Part shown: piece after piece, positions 39,753 through 51,529 of the stretch
How the letters are laid out: each line of letters opens with the position of its first letter
Position numbering within the stretch: the stretch's first letter is position 1
From: Sipunculus nudus
Taxonomy: Eukaryota > Annelida > Sipuncula > Golfingiida > Sipunculidae
Length of the DNA stretch: 64,000 bases
Assembly (NCBI GenBank): GCA_026874595.1
Contig: CM049313.1
Coordinates: forward strand, 27,958,008 to 28,022,007
Reading direction: 5' to 3'
Position numbers and translations under genes: made by a program
The notes under the pieces: model-generated
Databases searched by the model: none
Told to the model about the DNA's origin: nothing
What the model saw: only the letters and a program-made list of their open reading frames with translations

Positions 39753-40534
39753 TTTCTTAGGTAAGAAGGAGGAGATTATGATACAGGCAGGACCATAATG
39801 GATTATAGGGAGTTTATGTTGATATGGCATCAGATGAAGTATTAATAGTAAAACTATAGTGTTTTGTAGTTGTATTTTTGTATGTTTGTGTCTGAATTAT
39901 GAGAATGAAAGCGAGGTAATTAATGTTTAAGTTAGTACTTTGCAATGATGCAACAAATATATTCTAATTATGAGTTGTCTCAATGATATTAACTGATTAT
40001 GTGTGTAAGCTGACACTGTATAAATGAATTTATAATAATAGTCAACGCAAAGTGCTGTGTTAATTCAAACAACAATGTTGTTCTGAATTTCTTTTAAACT
40101 ATATTTATCGCAATTTTAGAAGTTTTCATCCTATATCCCTGATTTCAAAAGTGCTAGAATATAGTACATAGTGTTTTACTGTATAATAATTTTAGGTTTA
40201 CACTTTACAAATGTACTTAGCTTATCAATTTCATATAGTATTGATTTTTTACGAGCCAATGTTTATCAGCTGAATAATTATATGCACAAGATACATACTT
40301 ATTTATTTAAGGGTGTGCTATCATGATTCTTTAGGTCTTTAGTGAAAAGTGATGCTCTTATGTATTAAAATATTTTAAAGTAAATTTATAACAATTCTGT
40401 AAGTTCTAGATCTTTGCAAGTGCTTGAATATAATATCTGTGACAGTGCTTCAGTGTAGTTATAACTATTTTTCTGTGAGATTTATGTATATTTATGTATT
40501 AATGTGTGTCTGCCTCATGATTGTGAATTATGAC
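39753..40534. other. AT-rich non-coding stretch
   Basis: About 780 bp with no open frame of note, no tandem repeat and no recognised element. Confidence 0.5.
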
Positions 40535-41936
40535 TACCGTAAAATCTCCACTTAAAACCGCGGTTTAATCAAGAAATTCAAAATCTTAAAATCAGGTTGA
40601 TTCCCTGAAAGCACTGTGCGGTTTATACTGGAAGGGTTTCCTGAATATCTTCCTGACAGACATCGTTTTGGGGCCGGCGAGTGGGCGATAATATTGCAAC
40701 TTTCGAAGGCCGTTCTTAGCAGCATTCTCGCATGCATGGGAGCCGTGTGTAAATGTATTATTTACGATTATTTGTTATTTATAAATTAAATATTGCTGAT
40801 TAGTTTTCGTGTGATATATAACTTGTTATAAAATTTTGGTAATTGTCACCAAATAATACGTTTACAACAACCCTGCTGTAACACACAGCGGCCCACTTCG
40901 TTGGGCATGGTCAAGCAAAATTGAAAAAAAAGCCTACTTTAAACCCATTTGCGGCATTATTTAGCAATGATTATTTGTTTAAAACGTAAAATGAATAAAA
41001 AGCTGACATCGTAAGGAGTCACACAATGGCAGACGATCGTTTTAAAATCAAGTTTTAGTGCCGCCATATATATGCTGAAACGCCCCGGTATTCTGCTAAG
41101 AATATTTTGAACGGCTGTACGCGGTGGGTGGTAAACAGAACAGCCACCTATTTGACCCAGCGTGCCTTGCGTGAACACTGCCTTTACAAAATGGCTCCCA
41201 ACACGGAAACTTTCTTCAAGAGAAAATAACTTGCTAACCCCGACTGGCCACTTTAATTTTACCTTAAAATCACTCGTTATCAAGCGTCGTGTTTCCTATA
41301 CGTGCGTATCTCGACAAGGTAACTTCAATTACTTTGATATTTAGTTAAGTTGACCAGCGATGTTTTCAAACATCCCACCAAATTGTGACATGGAGCGATG
41401 TCAACGTACGATGTGACGATGATAATACCGAAGTAACCGGTATGAAAATGATTTGAATCTTCCGAGTAATTCCAGAAAATGGAATTATCATCAAAACTTT
41501 TTAGAATTAAAATATACAATGACTTGAAATGGATCAGCAGAATTTTTTTTTCAAAATATGATGACAAATCAGTAGCAAACAAGAATACGGCACGGAATAT
41601 AAAATCTGTATAAACAGGCAGAGGTTCACCGGCCCTTGCGTCTTCCCAAACTTCATGCTTGAGTGACCCTGCAAAAAAGTGTTATGATGTGTTTAAATAA
41701 AATGCCCAAGGAATTTAAAAGTGGACAGGAATGGCCGAGTCGCAACCTACGCGTGTTCATTTCTAGATGATAGCTTGATGGTGTCTTTTGTCAAATCATT
41801 CCATAGCGAAAGTTGGTGCGGTTTTAAAGGGGGGTTCTTAGTATTTGAGCCCCTCGCGATGTCTCACCTGGAATTTCGGGGAAGTCTGGGTGCGGTTTTA
41901 ATCGGAAGTGCGATTTTAAGTGGAGATTTTATGGTA
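40535..41936. mobile_element. 1.4 kb DNA element with 25 bp inverted ends
   Basis: The left end CCGTAAAATCTCCACTTAAA (40,537) continues ACCGC. The right end, read on the other strand, is CCATAAAATCTCCACTTAAA followed by ATCGC, two or so mismatches over 25 bp. TA flanks both ends (40,535-40,536 and 41,935-41,936), fitting a TA target duplication. The interior is less AT-rich than its surroundings and has CpG-containing patches near 40,650-40,740, 41,080-41,210 and 41,720-41,900. A 108-codon frame on the minus strand (40,957-41,283) has no recognised transposase motif. Probably non-autonomous, and the superfamily is not determined. Confidence 0.65.
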
Positions 41937-42127
41937 TTAAAATGGTTTCGTTCAGTGTTAAGGGTGCCAAATCACCTATAAAGCATGTTGAATTTACATG
42001 AAAAATAGCTTCCTCCCTTTATAATAATTGTATTACATGTTCCCCCTGCCCTGAGACCATTTGCCTAAAAACAGTGGACTGGGCGCGATCAAAGGTGTCA
42101 ACAAGAACATAGTGCGTTGAACTCTGT

Positions 42128-42861
42128 GCAAAGCTGAGCCACGGCTTTCTCAGGAGAACTTTTGAGAAACCCTCAGAATGTCAAGTAAGAAGATTCTATG
42201 TCCAATGGTTATGAACTGTGCCCTGCTTTGGTATCAAATTTTCAATTATTCTGGGGTGAGCTTATAAGCCCCAAAGCAAGGAGAATATATGTAACTGAGA
42301 CCTAATTTCTAGTTTGCAAGGAGAGTTTTTCATCAACCTCCCTGGATGTCAAGTAAGAAGATTCTAGGACCAACGGTTACGATTTGTGCCCTGTTAACGA
42401 ATGACCACATATTTAAAGGTGTCAAAATAGAGAAAAAATGTGTTAAAATTAGAAAAAAAATACAAGTGGCGCCACCAGTCTGCAGGAAATGATGAAACAC
42501 TCCATGTTCAATATGCATACAAAGAATCACGGTGATCAATGCATTAGTTGTTCAGATACTGGTGCTTTTGTATCAAATTTTTAATATTCTGGGGGTGCTT
42601 CTGACCTGGGCATAGCTCATAGAATATGGACAACAGTGACCTAGTTTCAGGTTTCAAAGGAGACTTTTCATGGACTTCCCAGGATGTCAAGTAAAATATT
42701 CTAGTTCAAGTAGTTATGATTTGTGCCCTGTTGACAGATGACTGCATCTTTAAATAAACAGTTGAAACACTCCATGATGAAGATGCATGCACAGAATCAT
42801 GGGGATCAATGCATTAGTGTTCAGATACTTGAGCTTTTGTATCACATTTTTTTATTATTCG
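42128..42861 (+). repeat. Diverged dispersed copies of the 309 bp unit
   Basis: About 2.3 degenerate units in the same orientation as the array. The anchor GTGCCCTG occurs at 42,219, 42,386 and 42,723. The first copy lacks its middle part; the second is about 337 bp. Shared text includes GATTCTAGGACC, GGTTACGATTTGTGCCCTG, CCAGTCTGCAGGAA, GAAACACTCCATG, TTGTTCAGATACTGG and TTGTATCAAAT. Where the satellite reads ACATGCGCGACCAG, the second copy reads AAGTGGCGCCACCAG, so it keeps the core motif that the satellite has degraded. A G12 run (42,861-42,872) follows. Confidence 0.88.
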
Positions 42862-43154
42862 GGGGGGGGGGGTTTATTATTCCTCATGACCTCAGATTCA
42901 ATAAAGTTCTTACATAAGTAAGTAAAGTATAAAATCCATGTCAACCCAAACTGGAGTTACCATCCAGAAACAAATTTTTGGAAGGACAAACATGGTGATT
43001 ACTGTAGGGCAGCCAGATGAAACCAAAGTTACTGTAATTATTGACCTGATTGTGTCAATACATTTTTTATTTTCAAAATAAAAGAAATGCATTAAAAACA
43101 AAAAAAATACAGGCGGCAACACCTGTCCTCAGTAGAGGAAGAAACAGTCAAGAT

Positions 43155-43850
43155 AAACATCTCTCAGCTGAGTTTTGGAAAATTATTTCTTTGGGTTTTT
43201 TTTCATATATATTAGCATTTGTAAAACTAAGAGGAAAAGGCCCTGCTAAGATGAAACCTTATAAATTATAGAATATGGACATGAGCAAAGCATAATAATA
43301 AACATTAATTTATCAACTGAGATAAAATGCTGTAAAAATTTGGTATAAATTGCATATGCACTGTTTAATAAATGAAACTTGAGGCTTGAAACCATTAAAT
43401 GATGCAACAAGGAATAAATAGGCCTAAGTGTTATATGAAAGGATACAGTTCATAGACAAACAATTAAGGGACCCATGGGTCACATCACTCAGCTGTATTT
43501 TGGAAAATATTACCAAATGCAAAATAAATTTTGGTTTTTGATATATATATTAGCAGTTGATAAGCTATGAGTAAATGGCCCTGCTAAAATGAAACTTTTT
43601 TTAAAAAAAATTACAGAATAACTGACTTGAGCCAAAGTTTAATAATAAACATTAATATATCAACTGAGATAAATTGCTGTAAAAATTTAAATGAGCAAGA
43701 ACAAAATTTAATAAGTATGTTTAAACAAGCCAATTAGGTATATATAAATTGCATTTGCACTGTGTTATAAACAAAACTGTTTAATGATGCAATAAAGCAA
43801 ACATGGGCCTAAATGTTATATAAAAGGATCCATTTCATAAACGAAAGATG
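43155..43850. repeat. Diverged direct duplication of about 310-370 bp
   Basis: 43,155-43,461 and 43,480-43,850 share an ordered series of blocks: CTCAGCTG then TTTTGGAAAAT, ATATATTAGCA, GGCCCTGCTAA then ATGAAAC, TTTAATAATAAACATTAAT or close to it, ATCAACTGAGATAAA, TGCTGTAAAAATTT, ATAAATTGCAT, AGGCCTAAGTGTTATAT or GGGCCTAAATGTTATAT, and GTTCATA or TTTCATA. There are numerous substitutions and small gaps between the copies. No coding potential. Confidence 0.85.
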
Positions 43851-43879
43851 TGTGAATTTTATTAAATTTTTTATTATCT

Positions 43880-44260
43880 TATTAAGGTTTCAATAGTTAA
43901 ATAAATGGCAATATGAGCTAAAAATTAATACCACAAATATTTGCCCAATATTTCTGATTTACAGTGTTATTCATATCAAAGCCCTGCCAACTTAATATAT
44001 TAGAGCTATGAATGAAGTGCTACAAAGTATTTATATCTTATTTAATCTTAAATTTCAATGATCACTTACACTAGATCCAAATATTTTATCACATTTGAAT
44101 GTTAGGATTCAAATCCTGAATTTTTTTAAAATTCAAAATTGGTCAAGTTTCAACAAAAAATTGAATTTAGCATTGAAATTATGAGTCATCTTCTTTATAA
44201 TCCTGCTGGTTGCTCAAAAAATGTGATATTTTAAGATTTGTCTTGTTTATTGAACAGGTA
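43880..44260. repeat. Left copy of a dispersed repeat block (pair with 46,230-46,560)
   Basis: Shared text with 46,230-46,560 in order: AATATGAGC or CATATGAGC, TATTCATATCAA, GCC-GTCAACCTTAA-type text, GAATGAA, CACTTACA, AATATTTTATCACATTTGAA, GAATTCAAATCCTG or GATTCAAATCCTGAA, TTTCAACAAAAAA and GTTTATTGAAC. The similarity is moderate. No coding frame is evident. Confidence 0.8.
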
Positions 44261-44276
44261 TGTCAACAGGATAGGG

Positions 44277-44278
<2 letters not shown>

Positions 44279-44314
<36 letters not shown>
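44279..44314. repeat. (GA)n microsatellite
   Basis: About 17 perfect GA repeats. Confidence 0.97.
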
Positions 44315-44317
<3 letters not shown>

Positions 44318-44692
44318 CTCTTTGTGGTAGTTACTCCAGATAGCCTGATCAAGACAGATGATGTTGTAATATATGCTGATTTATAAGGATGATGGCATTT
44401 AACTGAAGATATGTAAAGATCTTGATAAAATCCTTGGAGAGGGAAGAGGGCTGGTGTCATTTATATTATTTACATTTGGAAAAAGAGTGCTATTGTCACA
44501 CAGGTTTTGACTTGGCTTAATAATTTTATCTACATTGCAGCAGAAGTATGGAAAAAAAATGTCCACTAAAAGTCATGTTAACTATCATGCTTTTAACAAC
44601 GTCCGAGTTAACAGTTATTCAATAATTACAGGTTACCTATGCCCAAGAGTAGCACTAGCACAAATGATATAAGAGTTTAACTATTTATTAAA

Positions 44693-45320
44693 AACTAGAA
44701 TACAGGTAGTCGACAAGCGACTATGTGTATCCGCCAAAATCAGAGTAGGACAGGTTAAGTGACGCATGGATTGAGTGGCAAATTTAAGGGGAAATAGAGT
44801 TACATGTATTACATATTAGAATGGATGTCTGCCACGTAAACATGATTGTAGGTGGTGCCACCTGTTATTTGAACGAGAAACTATGCAGGATGTATACGCA
44901 TGCCGAATTCCAGGTGAATTAGTCAAACAACTGCAGAGATATGAGTGATTTTAACCCAAGGCAGATGAACAGATGGACACTGTGCAAACATGGTTGCAGG
45001 TGGCGCCACTATTTTTTGTGTATGTTATAAAGCTATCCAAGCCCTACATTTGTACAAAATTTTTTTCCTGATCGGTCAAACGGTTCCCGAGATATGTGGG
45101 TTTATGTGTGGAAACAAACGGAAGCTGGGCAGAGATGAAAGGTCAGAGGTCAAGGCCAATTGGTTAGGCACCAGTTCACTTGTGACCCGATAATTGGTGC
45201 AAGTTTTGGAAAAATCTGTCCAATAGTCTCACAGTAGTTCTCCGGAAACAAATGTGGCGGCGGCAGAACCCGGTCAAAAACATAGTATCCACAAACCTTT
45301 GTTTTGGCGGATACAATTAT
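44693..45320. mobile_element. Nested element of about 630 bp with GGTGGCGCCAC cores
   Basis: The left end AAACTAGAATACAGG is followed by a stem-loop (TAGTCG, 5 bp loop, CGACTA) and GTATCCGCCAAAA. The right end has GTTTTGGCGGATAC (45,301-45,314), the exact inverse of 13 of 14 bases of the left text. The interior has two diverged units, each with a core: GGTGGTGCCACC (44,851) and GGTGGCGCCAC (45,000). It is therefore a short relative of the hairpin-ended repeats, lying inside the older element. No long open frame. Confidence 0.65.
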
Positions 45321-45329
45321 ATAATAAAG

Positions 45330-45669
45330 ATCTAATTTCTGGCATGTACATAGGAACTATATAGTGGAATATTTATGGTAAATATGAGGAAAACCAGATA
45401 AGTGGTTTTGATATTAGGCAGTCCTGAAGTGTGAAAATAGGTCTTTAATAAAAAATTGAGGTTTTTCCTTAATTTCTCAAAGGAACAAAGTTGCAAAGAC
45501 CCAGTTTTCAGCTTGGTAGTAGATCTTGAGGACATCTAGTTTTATGCAGAATTTTGGATTCCTAGGTCTTACGGTTTCAAAACGTGCAACATCTATGGAC
45601 GGACAGACGGACGGTCAGACAGTGGACCACGACTATAGCTCAGATGACTAACAGTCAGCTGAGTTAAAA
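45330..45669 (+). mobile_element. 3' end region, copy 1 (hairpin-CTAA family)
   Basis: Shares with 45,860-46,214 the ordered blocks GTGGTTTT, ATTAGGCAG or ATCAGGCAG, GAGGTTTTTCCTTAAT, TCTCAAAGGAA, TAGTAGAT or GTAGGAGAT, GACATCTA, GGATTCCTAGG or GGATTCATAGG, a GACAGAC run, GACTATAGCTCAGATGAC and the terminal hairpin (45,637-45,665). Confidence 0.8.
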
Positions 45670-45859
45670 CAACATTTCATGGCCAAGGTTGATTTTTATA
45701 TTTATGCAAATAAATTAAAAATATTGCAAAATTCAGTTTTAATAAAGTCATTTCCTTGAAAAAAAGTCTCTAGCTTCAGCAATTTTCATGGTTAGTGAGT
45801 AAATATATTTCCTGATTTTTTTACAAAGTGCATTATGTGTGGGCCCATGACTTAAAAAA

Positions 45860-46214
45860 AATAAAGCAATACTGACATAATATCTGGTATGATTAGAGGA
45901 AATATATAGAGGAACATGAAATACGATCAAAAACGGATCAGTGGTTTTTATATCAGGCAGCCTTGAATTAAGTGCAACAATGGGTTTTTAATGGAAAAAT
46001 GAGGTTTTTCCTTAATATCTCAAAGGAATGAATGTCATAGTGACTCGATATTGGATATGGTAGGAGATTTTTTAGACATCTAACTGTATGCCAAATTTTG
46101 GATTCATAGGTTCAAGTGTTTTAAATTATGCCGTGTTCATGGCCAGATGGCCAGACAGATGGACAAGGGACCATGACTATAGCTCAGATGACTAACAGTC
46201 AGCTGAGCTAAAAA
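45860..46214 (+). mobile_element. 3' end region, copy 2 (hairpin-CTAA family)
   Basis: Second, moderately diverged copy of the same 3' region, ending with the hairpin AGCTCAGATGACT, loop, AGTCAGCTGAGCT at 46,181-46,209 and then AAAA. A GGCCAGACAGATGGACAAGG run stands where copy 1 has its GGACAGACGG run. The two tails stand about 540 bp apart in the same orientation. Confidence 0.8.
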
Positions 46215-46229
46215 TGTGTGTATGTAATC

Positions 46230-46560
46230 AAGTTTTCAATATTTAAATATAAGGCCATATGAGCGAAAAAATTATTCCCATATTCCTGATTAACTAAGTA
46301 AATTCAGTTTATTTAGTTTTATTCATATCAAGGGCCAGTCAACCTTAAGAGAAATGAATGAAATGTAAATAAAGAATTATCTCTCACTAAATCTTAAAAT
46401 ATGTCGTTGAGCACTTACATAAGTTTCTAATATTTTATCACATTTGAATATAAGAATTCAAATCCTGCAAATTTTTCAAGTCTCAACAAAAAAATTAATA
46501 CAGAAATTATAAGAATATTCATCTTGTTTATTAGTCCTGTGTATTGAACGGGTGTGTTGG
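46230..46560. repeat. Right copy of the dispersed repeat block
   Basis: Counterpart of 43,880-44,260 (see that entry). It starts immediately after the second hairpin tail and ends near GTATTGAACGGG. Confidence 0.8.
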
Positions 46561-48295
46561 GGAGGAGAAGTACCAAGCATGTGCGAAAATGTTCAGTTTT
46601 ATCCCGGCACATTGGTAAAACCCTCGGCATGTTTGTTGAATTTATGATGGCATGAATACAAGCATGGCTCGTACAGGTTACAATAGGCAGGCAGCTTGCA
46701 TACAATACAGGAAATGACCCGTGTCGATGGAGACAGTGTTTCAGTTTGGGTTGTGAGCTCACATGTATACTATTGTTTTAATTCATCATTCTTAGCATGA
46801 TATTGAGATTATGGGCAGAACGTTTACCACAATATGAATGCAACCTGATGCAAGACCACTGCAATGCATTCCTTGATATTACTTGTATCACAACTCGAGT
46901 AGGCTTACCAGCCCAATTATCCAATTGCCTACTGAGGCTGGTTGTCACGGCTAGGAAAATGATTGCAACCACTAATTTGCATCTTAGAGAATTTTATGCA
47001 ATAAAAGTGTCAATGTACACAATCTCTTATATAATACTGCTGAGAAAGATATTCTTCCTTAGGTCCTGAAACTGCAAAAATATTTTATCCAGACATGAAT
47101 GTATGGTTCCCCTGTCATACTTCTGGACAAAAACATTGTACCCTAGAAGGTATCAATTTTTTTTTTGGGGGGGGGGGACCTGATCTATTCTGTTGCACTG
47201 ATATTGTAGTAATTAGATATTAAACCATGATACAGAGGGATTGACCAATACTCTCGGTTAGTAGATGTTGTTAGAAAGTATACTAAAACAGCTAATGATC
47301 GGTCTGGTTTATGTTAAGTGGTGAGGTATTTGCTTCTTCAAAAGCACATGCAAAAAGAATCACATATCATGCACCCTGGCTTGTGGAAACTGTGGGGGCT
47401 CTAGCTGCATATAAGGTTGCCAGTGGTCAGGGAAAGGAAAGGGAAAATATTATGTTTTCAAGGGCAGGGAAATGTCATGGAATTTCAAAAAAAGTAATTG
47501 GATTTTCTAATGATTGTATGCAAGGGAGAAGTCGGAATTTTAATGGCTTATATGGCAACTGCAGTTGATTATCCAACAGGAAGACCTTTTCATCTCATGA
47601 GCCAGCATTCAATAATTTCATACTACATTTTCATTTTCCTTTCAAATATTGTTGTGTTATGTAAGTAAATTACATCTTAAATCCCTTTGAAATTTGAACA
47701 TACATATTGACTGATGATGCAGAGCATGGATACACAAAATGTATGCATATAGCACCAACCATCAATGAAAGGTCACCTGTTTCTTAGCAGTAATATAGAA
47801 CTAATATTTAGTACTAGTAAAACATTTTATGCAAGGACATGAATCTGACCAGGTAACAAACTAGAAAGGCAGAACACAGTGCAGTTACACTGATCCATAG
47901 AAGTCATTCGTTGTTATTGTATGATAAATTTATAAATATGATTTATGCTAGATAACAAAGTGAATCTTTTTTTAAATGATACATTGTCATTCCAAATTTC
48001 TAGTTTCAGATTGCTTTGCTTTACAGTTACAATTTTTCAAATAAACATTTGGTTTGTGTTAGCAGTAGAATGACATTTCCTAGAGGGAATTTAAATTTTG
48101 TTGGTTAGTTTATCCCTGAAAATCAACTAAAAGTCCAGGAACAGTCAGGTAAAAGTCCAAGATTTTTTTCAGAGTTGACTGCTTGCAACCCTGTGAATAA
48201 CTCACACAGACACTTTGTGATAAGAATCGAAAGAGGATGTCTAATTTAAATTGTAATCATTACACATCTGCATGATTTTATTGATATGGTGATTA
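46561..48295. other. Unassigned stretch with two coding-like frames
   Basis: Open frames at 46,797-47,069 (plus, 90 codons; the antisense is also open at 46,778-46,972) and 47,311-47,568 (plus, 85 codons) read as mixed-composition peptides, but I recognise no family and see no convincing splice or start context. Either could be a decayed exon or chance. A T8-G10 run lies near 47,160-47,177. The rest is AT-rich. Confidence 0.35.
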
Positions 48296-49160
48296 AAACA
48301 AGGGACCTGTTGGTCATTGTGCTATGCTAAAAATGACCTTAAAGGAAAAAACTAAAATAAAAAGTAATGGAGATAAAGTCTGAGAGGAAAAGGTAGTATA
48401 AGGTGGGTATTGGTTAATAAGATAGATTTGTACTGACAAGTAAGAAAATTGTTGCAAATAATACTATGTGATCTGACCATGTGTCTTCTAATGATGAAAC
48501 TGAAACATTGTAAGCAGTTTTGAACATAAGATACATACTAACACCATGATCAGTGGTTGACTCCTTGATAAGTTGTTGACAGCTCAGCAGGTGACACGTG
48601 TGTTCAATTAAATTCTAATTTTTTTCTACACCTTCTTTTTCAGTTTTATATATTTTTTTTCAAATAACTAACAGCCCCAGTCCCCAGATGCAAGGTAGGG
48701 GTTTTCAATGACGCTAAATGGTGGGAGTTACAACATCTCTGAATATACTTATGGGATATAAAATTTAATTCAACAGTTAGTACAGGAAAAACAGTTGATC
48801 CATGATTACTGAATATAAAAATGGGTAGACTGACAGGGGAGACAAACAAGGCTGATCACTTTATTTCAAATTTGTCAGAGGCAGGAAAATAATGAATGTG
48901 CATTAGATCCTCACTTATTACTTTATCAATTTTCTTTGTTTCATCATTTTGATTTTCGTACATTTGCAATATAACATATATATCTGGATCTATAAGTCAA
49001 TTCAAATTTCTCAATATCATCATCATTTATCCTTAATTTTGGTAATATAACATCACATTTTGCACACAGGTGGATTTAATTTTTTTTTGAATGTTAACTT
49101 GGTTAAATTATTCAAGTGGAAATTAGTTTCTTTAAAGTGCCACAATAGCACAACATGGCA
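48296..49160. other. Mostly unassigned, with a possible element left end
   Basis: At 48,296 the text AAAACAAGGGACCTGTTGGTC resembles the left ends at 43,466 and 53,938 (ACAAG-type start, then a GACC/GGTC inverted pair). No matching right end was found. The remainder is AT-rich without recognisable features. Confidence 0.35.
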
Positions 49161-49745
49161 TCTTGTGGATTACATTTGCGATGAAATAACTTTAGTTTTG
49201 GAAATACAGTTCAAACAATAACAACTAGAAAACAGACACTCACAGTCACAAAATTGTTCAAAAACACTTTGTGCAGGCTTAATCAGAGAACCTAATCTGC
49301 TGAACTCTGACCTCATAAAATATGCTTGAATTTTTATGAGAATGAAATTCAAGTGGGAAACTCTATTAGTGTTTATGTTTATAGTGTTTCATGAAAATCC
49401 ATAAGAATTTTGGTAAGTCACAATGGTGCCACCAAAGTTTGGTGTCCTAATTAAATATGCGTGGATTTGGCTGGGAATAAAATTAGGTGAGATATTTAAT
49501 TGATTAATATTTCTGCGGAGATTGACAAAAATCCATCATATTCCTACTAAGTTATCACGGCAACCCTTCAAAATAGCTCTGTGACCTCTGACCTCATTAA
49601 ATATGTGGCCGGGGATTTGCCTTTAATCAAACTCGGGTGAGATAATCTATTGGTAAATAGTTATGGTTAGTTTCTTGAAAATCCATCAAAGCCCTTGTCA
49701 GTTTTCATGCTATTCCAATAATCCCACGAAAACTTTTTAGTGTCA
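49161..49745. repeat. Three decayed tandem units of about 140 bp
   Basis: Repeated text at 49,305, 49,445 and 49,586 (spacing 140 and 141): CTCTGACCTCATAAAATATG or CCTAATTAAATATGCG or CTCTGACCTCATTAAATATG, each followed about 70-100 bp later by GAAAATCCATAAG or AAAAATCCATCA or GAAAATCCATCAAAG. One copy has the core as AATGGTGCCACC (49,423). Probably the interior of another old GGTGGCGCCACC-type element. Confidence 0.65.
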
Positions 49746-50729
49746 CATCTGAAATGTAAAAATTTTGTATAAAAAGATTTTAAAAATCAAAAAATCATTC
49801 ATGTATGACCAAAACCTTATCAGCTCTAGAAACCCATACGATGCACCTGCTACAACAATTAGGAGTAGATCTGAGTAAAAATTGAAATATCTTAGGCATA
49901 AAAAAATAAAAGGTAAGGTTCTCAAGCACCGCCCGCGTCAATTTTAATACCTGGCATCAAACATTTTTATTTTGATTTTCATCTTTCAAGAAATTAAAAT
50001 AATACAATTTTGATACAATTTCCTTTGTTATGTAGTGCTTTTACCTGTTTAGCAAAAACACCCTGTTATTTTCATACTTTTCCATGGTCATATGACATTT
50101 TCACTGAAACATACAATAAATGGTAAAAGAAAAGAACGCCCACCTGCAGTGATTTCTAAAAAAAAAGAGCCTGGGAACCATACCTTTTTATTTTGTTGGC
50201 CTTATTTAGATATTTTATGTCAAATAAAATTGTTCACGGATGGACAGAGCTGAACACTATACCTGATATGAAATGCATCACTCAGAAGCACCCTACTGTT
50301 GCAGTTAATCTCAAATCATATCTCATCCCACCCCCACAGCAATATCCCGGCCATATACATCAAGTGTAATGGAATAATTATCCCCTGGAAGTGGGGTATG
50401 CAGGCAATGCTGTATTAAATGAGTTCCAGTGACCAACAGTGGGCTGCTTAGAACTAAGTTAACAATGCTAGTGAATACAATAGAGCCCCCCCAAAAAAAT
50501 CAAGAAAGAGCCCTGTTTCTGAGCTTATATTTTCAAATTTCATATTTTAACAGATTAAACCCTTATGTGTACCTTCTGTCAAAAGCAAACCAGAAGTGTG
50601 TTTACAGGAATAAAATGTGCCATGGTCAAAGTTGTGCAAAATGGAAGGTGCTGATCGCACACTTATATATGCTATAAACTTGAAGAATTTACAATATTTT
50701 GATCTAATTTCTTTCATACAATTAAATCT
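49746..50729. other. Unassigned AT-rich stretch
   Basis: No gene, tandem repeat or recognised element. An 82-codon plus frame at 50,429-50,677 has no recognisable features. Confidence 0.4.
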
Positions 50730-50875
50730 TGATTAAATAAAGTGTCTCAAATTTTGGATTCGTAAGTCTAATTTCAAAATGTGCCAGTCTAGTGAACAGA
50801 CAGACAGACACACAGATGACATACAATTCATCACAACTATAGCTCAGATGACATTAAGTCATCTGAATTAAAAAT
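50730..50875 (+). mobile_element. 3' end region, copy 3 (hairpin-CTAA family)
   Basis: CAAATTTTGGATTCGTAAG, then a GAACAGACAGACAGACAC run, then CTATAGCTCAGATGACATTAA and AGTCATCTGAATTAAAAA (hairpin 50,841-50,868). The stem is preserved although both arms have changed: ATGAC on the left pairs with GTCAT on the right, where other copies have ATGAC against GTCAG. Confidence 0.75.
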
Positions 50876-51529
50876 TGTAATGTATATCAACGGTTTTTAC
50901 AATGTTAATGTTTTATAGAGATCTTTGGTTATTTTTATCATTTTCAACTTGAATAGTGTTGCACATGATGTCCCTTGAATTCACTGATTTTTTAGATCTA
51001 TACCACTGTATATTGTAGTTCATGAAATACACTATTTCAAAACATCTTGAACAGGAATAAGCATGATGATAACCAAGAGATGAGATCATTCATACAACTC
51101 CATTTGAATGCTGATGTATAGTGAAATAAAGGTATTTTCTGCCTGGACAAGTGTGATGATTTTTAAACTTTCCCAACACACTATTGCAGAAAACTTTTTT
51201 TACATTAAGGCCCTAACCAGGAATCAAAATGAGGTGATTTTTTTTTTTGTTGCATTTTGCGTGAGGATTACCACACATTTCAGGTATTTGCCTGTCACTA
51301 AAATGTTTATCCCATTTGAGAAAACAATATGCAATACTTCAGAATTCACAAGAAATCCTATAAAGCCACATATTTGACATGAAGTTCAAGGTCATCAGTT
51401 TTAAAACTCCTGCCAAAACTTAGAGAAAAAAATTGTATCAAACATGAGTTAAAATTAAACTATACTTCAAACGACATGGTGTTAATAAGATAATCAACAG
51501 ATAATCATAGTGCTTCAAGGCATATTTTT
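50876..51529. other. Unassigned stretch
   Basis: AT-rich. An 89-codon plus frame (51,108-51,377) reads through a T-rich tract and is not recognised. Confidence 0.4.

Larger units (their letters stand above)
43462..45669 (+). mobile_element. Probable non-autonomous element with palindromic left end and hairpin right end
   Basis: The left end carries a perfect palindrome GACCCATGGGTC (43,470-43,481) followed by ACATCACTCAGCTG. The right end at 45,637-45,669 is a hairpin (AGCTCAGATGACT, short loop, AGTCAGCTGAG) followed by TTAAAA. CTCAGCTG on the left is the inverse of CAGCTGAG on the right, a subterminal inverted repeat. A GGACAGACGG run precedes the hairpin. The interior contains one copy of the 43.1-43.8 kb duplication, a GA microsatellite and a nested element (44,693-45,320). 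No protein-coding capacity was recognised. End assignment is inferred from the ends only. Confidence 0.5.

Noticed and set aside
41721-41981. 86-codon plus frame as a gene
   Set aside because: It overlaps the right inverted end of the 1.4 kb element and reads through it.
44263-44460. Minus frame with a Ser-Leu repeat
   Set aside because: The Ser-Leu tract is the translation of the GA microsatellite.
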